Positions 13,288 through 17,829 of a DNA stretch of 17,829 nucleotides are shown in pieces. The stretch covers positions 1 to 17,829 of the forward strand of contig JAFYPS010000203.1 in NCBI GenBank assembly GCA_017547395.1. The letters are read 5' to 3'. Position 1 is the stretch's first letter; the number at the start of each line of letters is the position of its first letter. The notes under the pieces are model-generated. The model made no database searches, was not told the DNA's origin, and worked only from the letters and a program-made list of their open reading frames with translations. This stretch comes from Clostridia bacterium. GTDB taxonomy: Bacteria > Bacillota_A > Clostridia > Oscillospirales > CAG-272. Both the position numbers and the translations under genes were made by a program.

Positions 13288-14372
13288 AAAACACGTTCGG
13301 AAACAGCATAGCAATTACGCTATTTGGCGAAAGCCACGGCGAATATATAGGCGCAGTCATCGACGGCCTTGCACCCGGACTTGAAATAAACCCTGACTAT
13401 ATTGCTCATATGCTCACTCTCCGCCGTCCCGACGGGAAAATATCGACCCCGAGAAAAGAAAACGACGAGTTTAAAATTGTCAGCGGCATTGTGGAAAATA
13501 AAACTACGGGAACTCCGCTTACAATACTCATCCCCAATGAAAACGTAAAAAGCGGCGATTATTCGCAGATGAAAACGGTTGCGCGCCCCTCTCACGCAGA
13601 CTATACCGCTGAATGCAAATATCACGGATATCAGGACTCACGCGGTGGCGGCCATTTCAGCGGCAGAATTACTGCGGCACTTGTCGCCGCGGGTGCAATT
13701 TGCAGATATGCGCTTGAGCAAAAGGGTATTTACATCGGCACTCACGTCAAAAAATGCGCAGGCACCACGGACAGAGATTTTTGCAATCTTGATGCTGACA
13801 TCAAACGTCTTAATGACCAAACCTTTGCGGTGCTTGACGAAGCCGCAGGTGAAAAAATGCGCGAGGCAATTCTTGCAGCGGCATCGGACGGCGACAGCGT
13901 TGGCGGAGTTCTTGAAACCGTTATTTCGGGAATGCCCGCAGGAATTGGCGAACCGTGGTTTGACAGTGTAGAAAGTATGCTTTCGCATATGATGTTCTCT
14001 ATCCCCGCCGTCAAAGGTATTGAATTCGGTGCGGGCTTTGCCATATCGGATATGCGCGGCAGTGCCGCAAACGATCCTTTTAAAATTGAGAACGGTAAAA
14101 TTGTCACTTCGACAAATAACAGCGGCGGAATCAACGGCGGAATTACAAACGGTATGCCTGTTGTTTTCCGCACCGCTATAAAGCCGACACCTACCGTATT
14201 TATCAAGCAAAGTACGGTTGACTATAAAACCGCAACCGAAACTGTACTTGAACCGAAAGGCAGACACGACCCCGCTATTGTTCACAGAGCAAGAGTGGTA
14301 CAGGATGCGGCATCTGCAATCGTTTTGTGCGATGCACTTGCAATGAGGTTCGGCACGGACTGGCTTAAATAA
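13284..14372 (+). CDS. aroC: Chorismate synthase
   Basis: The enzyme turns 5-enolpyruvylshikimate-3-phosphate into chorismate and needs reduced FMN. It has 362 residues, standard length. Signatures seen are FGESHGEYIGAVIDGLAPG (residues 13-31), RRPDGKISTPRKE, VARPSHADYT near residue 98, SRGGGHFSGRITAALVAAGAI near 118 and the C-terminal RHDPAIVHRARVV. The third block reads GGGHFSGR instead of the enterobacterial GGGRSSAR, a form I associate with clostridia. Its ATG overlaps the aroB stop by four bases, indicating translational coupling. Confidence 0.96.
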   Translation: MKNTFGNSIAITLFGESHGEYIGAVIDGLAPGLEINPDYIAHMLTLRRPDGKISTPRKENDEFKIVSGIVENKTTGTPLTILIPNENVKSGDYSQMKTVARPSHADYTAECKYHGYQDSRGGGHFSGRITAALVAAGAICRYALEQKGIYIGTHVKKCAGTTDRDFCNLDADIKRLNDQTFAVLDEAAGEKMREAILAAASDGDSVGGVLETVISGMPAGIGEPWFDSVESMLSHMMFSIPAVKGIEFGAGFAISDMRGSAANDPFKIENGKIVTSTNNSGGINGGITNGMPVVFRTAIKPTPTVFIKQSTVDYKTATETVLEPKGRHDPAIVHRARVVQDAASAIVLCDALAMRFGTDWLK

Positions 14373-14385
14373 TAAGGAAAGAAAA

Positions 14386-15567
14386 ATGCTTAACGAAAAA
14401 ATGATGGAGCTTGGGAAAAAAAGCTCGGCTATCAGAGAAATTTTTGAATACGGCAATAAAAGAAGAGCCGAAATAGGCGCTGAAAACGTATTTGATTTCA
14501 GTCTGGGAAATCCAAGCATCCCCGCGCCCAAAACTGTCACCGATACTATGCTGAGGCTCCTTGGCGAAAGCGACCCGCTTTCACTGCACGGCTACACTTC
14601 AGCCCCCGGTGATATGAGTGTAAGAAGTGCTATTGCCGAAAGCATCTGCAAACGTTTTTCGGCTGATGCTTCCCCCTCCCTTATATATATGACGTGCGGC
14701 GCAGCGGCTTCTCTTACAATCACATTAAATGCTCTTTTTAGTAAGAGCGAGGAGATAATTGTTCTTGCGCCTTTTTTCCCCGAATACGTTGTTTTTGCAG
14801 AAACTGCAGGAGCTACGGTCAGGATAGTCAAAAGCTCCGAGGATTTTCAGATTGATTTTGCGGCACTTAAAGAAGCAATCAACGAAAAAACCAAGGCTAT
14901 TATCATAAATTCGCCCAATAACCCAAGCGGCGTTGTTTTAAGCGAAGAAACTATATCAAAACTTGCCGAAGTCCTTCGAAAAAAATCCAAAGAATTCGGC
15001 ACAGATATTTTTATCATCGCAGACGAGCCTTACAGAGAGCTTGTATATTCGGGAGTGACCGTTCCGTATATCCCTAATTTTTACGACAACACTATTGTCT
15101 GCTACTCATTCAGCAAATCCCTTTCCCTGCCCGGCGAAAGAATTGGATATATCTTTGTTTCCCCGAAGGCAAAGGATGCAAACGATATTTTTGCCGCAGT
15201 ATGCGGTGCCGGCAGAGCGCTTGGATTTGTCTGCGCACCGAGCCTTTTGCAATATACGGTAAAAGAGTGCCTCGGTCAGACGTCGGATCTCTCGGTTTAT
15301 GAAGAAAACCGAAATCTCCTATACAATGCCCTTGCCGAATACGGATATTCGGTTGTAAAACCCGACGGGGCATTCTATTTGTTTATGAAATCTCCCGAGC
15401 CTGATGCAAATGCCTTTTGCGAAAGAGCAAAAAAGTACGAGCTTTTACTTGTACCCGGCGACAGTTTCGGTTGCGAAGGATACGTGAGAATATCCTACTG
15501 CGTAAAGACCGAAACCGTAAAAAAATCTTTACCTGCATTTAAAAAGTTGATTGAGGAATACAGGTGA
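14386..15567 (+). CDS. Class I/II pyridoxal-phosphate aminotransferase, probably aromatic
   Basis: A fold-type I aminotransferase of 393 residues in the aspartate aminotransferase superfamily. Visible marks are FSLGNPSIPAP near residue 40 (substrate-side Gly/Asn), NSPNNPSG near 178 (PLP-ring Asn), ADEPYRELVY near 212 (PLP-nitrogen Asp and Tyr), and SFSKSLSLPGERIGY with the Schiff-base lysine at Lys244; a late Arg in YVRISYC would hold the substrate carboxylate. Placed among aroC, aroQ, pheA and tyrA, it most likely supplies the last step, transaminating phenylpyruvate and 4-hydroxyphenylpyruvate to Phe and Tyr, or prephenate to arogenate. Aspartate or alanine specificity cannot be ruled out. 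The ribosome binding site AAGGAAAG lies between the aroC stop and this ATG. Confidence 0.87.
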   Translation: MLNEKMMELGKKSSAIREIFEYGNKRRAEIGAENVFDFSLGNPSIPAPKTVTDTMLRLLGESDPLSLHGYTSAPGDMSVRSAIAESICKRFSADASPSLIYMTCGAAASLTITLNALFSKSEEIIVLAPFFPEYVVFAETAGATVRIVKSSEDFQIDFAALKEAINEKTKAIIINSPNNPSGVVLSEETISKLAEVLRKKSKEFGTDIFIIADEPYRELVYSGVTVPYIPNFYDNTIVCYSFSKSLSLPGERIGYIFVSPKAKDANDIFAAVCGAGRALGFVCAPSLLQYTVKECLGQTSDLSVYEENRNLLYNALAEYGYSVVKPDGAFYLFMKSPEPDANAFCERAKKYELLLVPGDSFGCEGYVRISYCVKTETVKKSLPAFKKLIEEYR

Positions 15568-15591
15568 CACCTTAAGAAAGGAAGTTATAAC

Positions 15592-16020
15592 GTGAAAATT
15601 CTTGTTATAAACGGACCTAATCTCAATATGCTCGGCATAAGAGAGCCCGGACACTACGGAAACGAAACCTACAGTGACCTTGTAAAAAAAATACAGGACC
15701 ACTGCGACAAGAAGAACGTATCCGTCACTCTCTATCAGTCAAATCACGAAGGTGACCTTGTTGATAAAATTCAGAGTGCATACGGCAATATGGACGGAAT
15801 TGTGATCAATCCCGGCGCATACACTCATACGAGTATCGCAATTTTAGATGCAGTAAAGTCTGTGAGTATCCCGACAGTAGAGGTCCACATTTCAAAGGTA
15901 GAGGAACGCGAGGACTTTCGTCAGATAAGCTACGTGCGCCTTGCCTGCGTTAAAACCATAACGGGTCACGGCACAGACGGGTATCTTGAAGCAATAGATT
16001 TTTTGACCGAAGGAAAATAA
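15592..16020 (+). CDS. aroQ: 3-dehydroquinate dehydratase, type II
   Basis: A small dodecamer-forming enzyme that dehydrates 3-dehydroquinate to 3-dehydroshikimate. Its 142 residues are normal for type II. The active-site features are present: INGPNLNMLGIREPGHYG with the catalytic Tyr at the end (residues 6-23), YQSNHEGDLVDKI near 48, INPGAYTHTSIA near 71 with the substrate-binding Asn, and EVHISKVEEREDFR near 97 with the catalytic His and Arg. The start codon is GTG; AGAAAGGAAG lies upstream, and the protein begins exactly where the family does. One base separates its stop from the aroA ATG. Confidence 0.95.
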   Translation: MKILVINGPNLNMLGIREPGHYGNETYSDLVKKIQDHCDKKNVSVTLYQSNHEGDLVDKIQSAYGNMDGIVINPGAYTHTSIAILDAVKSVSIPTVEVHISKVEEREDFRQISYVRLACVKTITGHGTDGYLEAIDFLTEGK

Positions 16021-16021
16021 T

Positions 16022-17224
16022 ATGATAGCAACGTTCAAGCCTTCAACGCTTTGCGGTACGGTATCTGCCCCGCCCTCAAAAAGTATGGCGCACCGTTTTC
16101 TTATAGGTGCGGCTCTCTCGGGGCAAAAATGCACCCTTTGCGGCATTGATTACAGCGAAGACATTCTTGCAAGCATCGACTGCCTTAAAGCACTCGGAGC
16201 AAAAATAGAAACAAGCGGCGACTGTGTAACAGTTGTTTCGGACAGCTTTATGAAAAACGGTGGTAGCAAGCTTTGCTGCCGTGAAAGCGGCAGCACGCTA
16301 CGCTTTTTTATACCGCTTGCGCTATGCCTCGGCAAAAGCGTTACACTCCATGGCAGCGAGCGACTTTTTGAACGTCCGCTCGACGTTTACGAGGCGCTTT
16401 GCAAAGAAAACGGCTTTACCTTTAAAAAAGGCAAAAACTCCGTAACCCTTTGCGGAAAACTTGAAAGCGGCTGCTACAAGGTTCGCGGCGACATAAGCAG
16501 TCAGTTTATTACGGGACTTATTTTCGCGCTTGTATATCTCGGAAAGGACTCTGCTATCGAAATTCTTCCGCCGTTTGAAAGCCGTTCTTATATCGACCTT
16601 ACAATTTCGGCACTTAGTACGTTTGGCGCTGACGTGTCTTTCTCTGACGAGTACAAAATCAGCATAAAGGCATCAAAAATGCACGCTTTTTCAGGCAGAA
16701 TCGAGGGCGACTGCTCAAATGCCGCGTTTCTCGAAGCATTTAATCACGTCGGCTCGGATATAAAAATAACCAACCTGAATAAAAACACTCTTCAGGGAGA
16801 CAGGGTATACGGCGAATATTTTGACCGTATTTCGGGCGGCACGCCAACCATTGATATTTCGGACTGCCCTGACCTTGGACCCGTGCTTTTTGCCCTTGCG
16901 GCACTGAAAAACGGTGCGACGTTTACCGGCACACGCCGCCTGAAAGCCAAGGAAAGCGACCGCGGAAGCGCAATGCACGAGGAGCTTTCAAAACTTTCCG
17001 GCGGACTTATTATCGGTGAAAATACTATAACCGTTCCAAAGCAGGAGCTTTCCTATAACGGAGAAATTCTTGACGGGCACAACGACCACCGAATAGTAAT
17101 GGCAATGTCGGTGATCCTTTCTAAAATCGGTGGCAGTATTTGCGGCGCCGAAGCCATAAAAAAGAGTTATCCGGGATTTTTTGACGATATAAAACGTCTC
17201 GGAGCAGAGGTGGAATTATCATGA
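16022..17224 (+). CDS. aroA: 5-enolpyruvylshikimate-3-phosphate synthase
   Basis: It transfers enolpyruvate from PEP to shikimate-3-phosphate and is the target of glyphosate in other organisms. The protein has 400 residues, a little below the usual 425-430, with both inside-out barrel halves present. Motifs are APPSKSMAHRFLIGAALSG (residues 16-34), RESGSTLRFFIP near 89, RGDISSQFITGL near 157, FESRSYIDLT, DISDCPDLGPVLFA near 279, TRRLKAKESDRG near 306 and DGHNDHRIVMAM near 352. At the loop corresponding to E. coli GNAGTAMRP the sequence is RESGSTLRF, so the Gly is kept while the Thr and Pro positions are Ser and Phe; glyphosate response cannot be predicted from this. It overlaps tyrA by four bases. 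Confidence 0.96.
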   Translation: MIATFKPSTLCGTVSAPPSKSMAHRFLIGAALSGQKCTLCGIDYSEDILASIDCLKALGAKIETSGDCVTVVSDSFMKNGGSKLCCRESGSTLRFFIPLALCLGKSVTLHGSERLFERPLDVYEALCKENGFTFKKGKNSVTLCGKLESGCYKVRGDISSQFITGLIFALVYLGKDSAIEILPPFESRSYIDLTISALSTFGADVSFSDEYKISIKASKMHAFSGRIEGDCSNAAFLEAFNHVGSDIKITNLNKNTLQGDRVYGEYFDRISGGTPTIDISDCPDLGPVLFALAALKNGATFTGTRRLKAKESDRGSAMHEELSKLSGGLIIGENTITVPKQELSYNGEILDGHNDHRIVMAMSVILSKIGGSICGAEAIKKSYPGFFDDIKRLGAEVELS

Positions 17225-17829
17225 TAGTTGACGTAAGCAAAAAAATACTGATTGTAGGACTTGGACTTCTTGGCGGAAGTTATGCAAGGGTGTTAAAGCG
17301 TTTCGGATTTCATATCAGCACAATTACAAAAGACCAAAGCTCTATAGACTATGCATTAAACGAGGGCATCATAGACGAGGGTTCGACCGAGCTTGATGAA
17401 AAAATCATAGGCGATGCCGACCTTGTTATATTTGCTCTTTACCCACACGTGTTTGTCGAGTGGATTGAAAAAAATCAAAAGCTCTTGAAAAGCGGTGCCA
17501 TCATCACCGACGTAACGGGCGTCAAAGGCAGCATTGTGTATAAAATTCAGGACTTGCTCCGTAACGACGTCGAATTTATCGCGGCGCACCCGATGGCAGG
17601 ACGCGAAGTTTCGGGCGTTGAAAACAGCACCGACAAGCTTTTCATCGGTGCTAACTACATAGTAACCCCAACCGACAAGAACACCCCGGAGGCCATACAG
17701 ACCTGTATGGAGCTCGGCAAGCTCCTCGGCTTTTCAAACGTAACTACCCTCTCTCCCGAGGAACACGACGAGATGATAGGCTTTCTATCCCAGCTTACAC
17801 ACTGCATTGCAATCACGCTTATGACTAGC
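17221..17829 (+). CDS. tyrA: Prephenate dehydrogenase TyrA (3' end beyond window)
   Basis: The enzyme oxidatively decarboxylates prephenate to 4-hydroxyphenylpyruvate, the Tyr precursor. The frame is open from ATG 17221 through the right edge, 203 codons. A Rossmann NAD(P) motif VGLGLLGGSYAR (residues 12-23) opens the protein, followed by ITDVTGVKG near 98 and the family signature AAHPMAGREVSG near 120. The conserved active-site His region, QLTHCIA, is near the cut end. Family members run to about 280-370 residues, so roughly a third or more is missing. Its ATG overlaps the aroA stop by four bases, making it part of the same operon as pheA and consistent with joint Phe/Tyr control. Confidence 0.93.
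   Translation, partial: MIVDVSKKILIVGLGLLGGSYARVLKRFGFHISTITKDQSSIDYALNEGIIDEGSTELDEKIIGDADLVIFALYPHVFVEWIEKNQKLLKSGAIITDVTGVKGSIVYKIQDLLRNDVEFIAAHPMAGREVSGVENSTDKLFIGANYIVTPTDKNTPEAIQTCMELGKLLGFSNVTTLSPEEHDEMIGFLSQLTHCIAITLMTS

Overview
The window looks like a chromosomal segment of a low-to-moderate-GC, anaerobic Gram-positive bacterium, most likely a gut-type clostridium (Bacillota, Clostridia). The grounds are strong GGAGG-type ribosome binding sites, tight operons with 4-base overlaps, clostridial-style Aro proteins (for example the GGGHFSGR form of chorismate synthase), and a carbohydrate operon with a GH2 glycosidase and an AraC regulator. No rRNA, tRNA, insertion sequence, CRISPR array or phage gene was seen. 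Protein assignments rest on reading motifs, not on database searches.

Left half (1-8801, minus strand): a catabolic operon read from right to left. It starts with a GH2 glycosidase that is broken by one in-frame TAA. An L-fucose/L-arabinose isomerase-like protein follows, then a GlcD/AGPS-like FAD oxidoreductase, a GlcF-like iron-sulfur protein, a class II aldolase, a PfkB sugar kinase and IolB, which runs off the left edge. The last three resemble the lower part of inositol catabolism (IolB, IolC, IolJ). The early inositol enzymes (IolG, IolE, IolD) are absent here; an isomerase and a flavin/Fe-S redox pair stand in their place. This suggests an uncharacterised route from a glycosidically released sugar to a deoxy-keto acid that is phosphorylated and split. 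An AraC-type regulator (8938-9762, plus strand) is divergent and probably controls the operon.

Middle (9763-10121): a non-genic region with a complete-looking attenuator. It has a sigma-A-like promoter overlapped by two inverted repeats, a 22-residue leader peptide with seven Phe/Tyr codons, an alternative 10-of-11-pair antiterminator, and a long terminator hairpin with a T tract.

Right half (10122-17829, plus strand): the aromatic amino acid operon under that attenuator, in the order DAHP synthase, chorismate mutase/prephenate dehydratase, aroB, aroC, a class I aminotransferase, aroQ, aroA and tyrA (cut by the right edge). Together they cover most of the path from PEP and erythrose-4-phosphate through chorismate to Phe and Tyr. 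Shikimate dehydrogenase and shikimate kinase are not in the window. Having pheA, tyrA and an aminotransferase in the same operon makes Phe/Tyr-sensing attenuation sensible: shortage of charged tRNA-Phe or tRNA-Tyr would stall the leader ribosome and open the operon.
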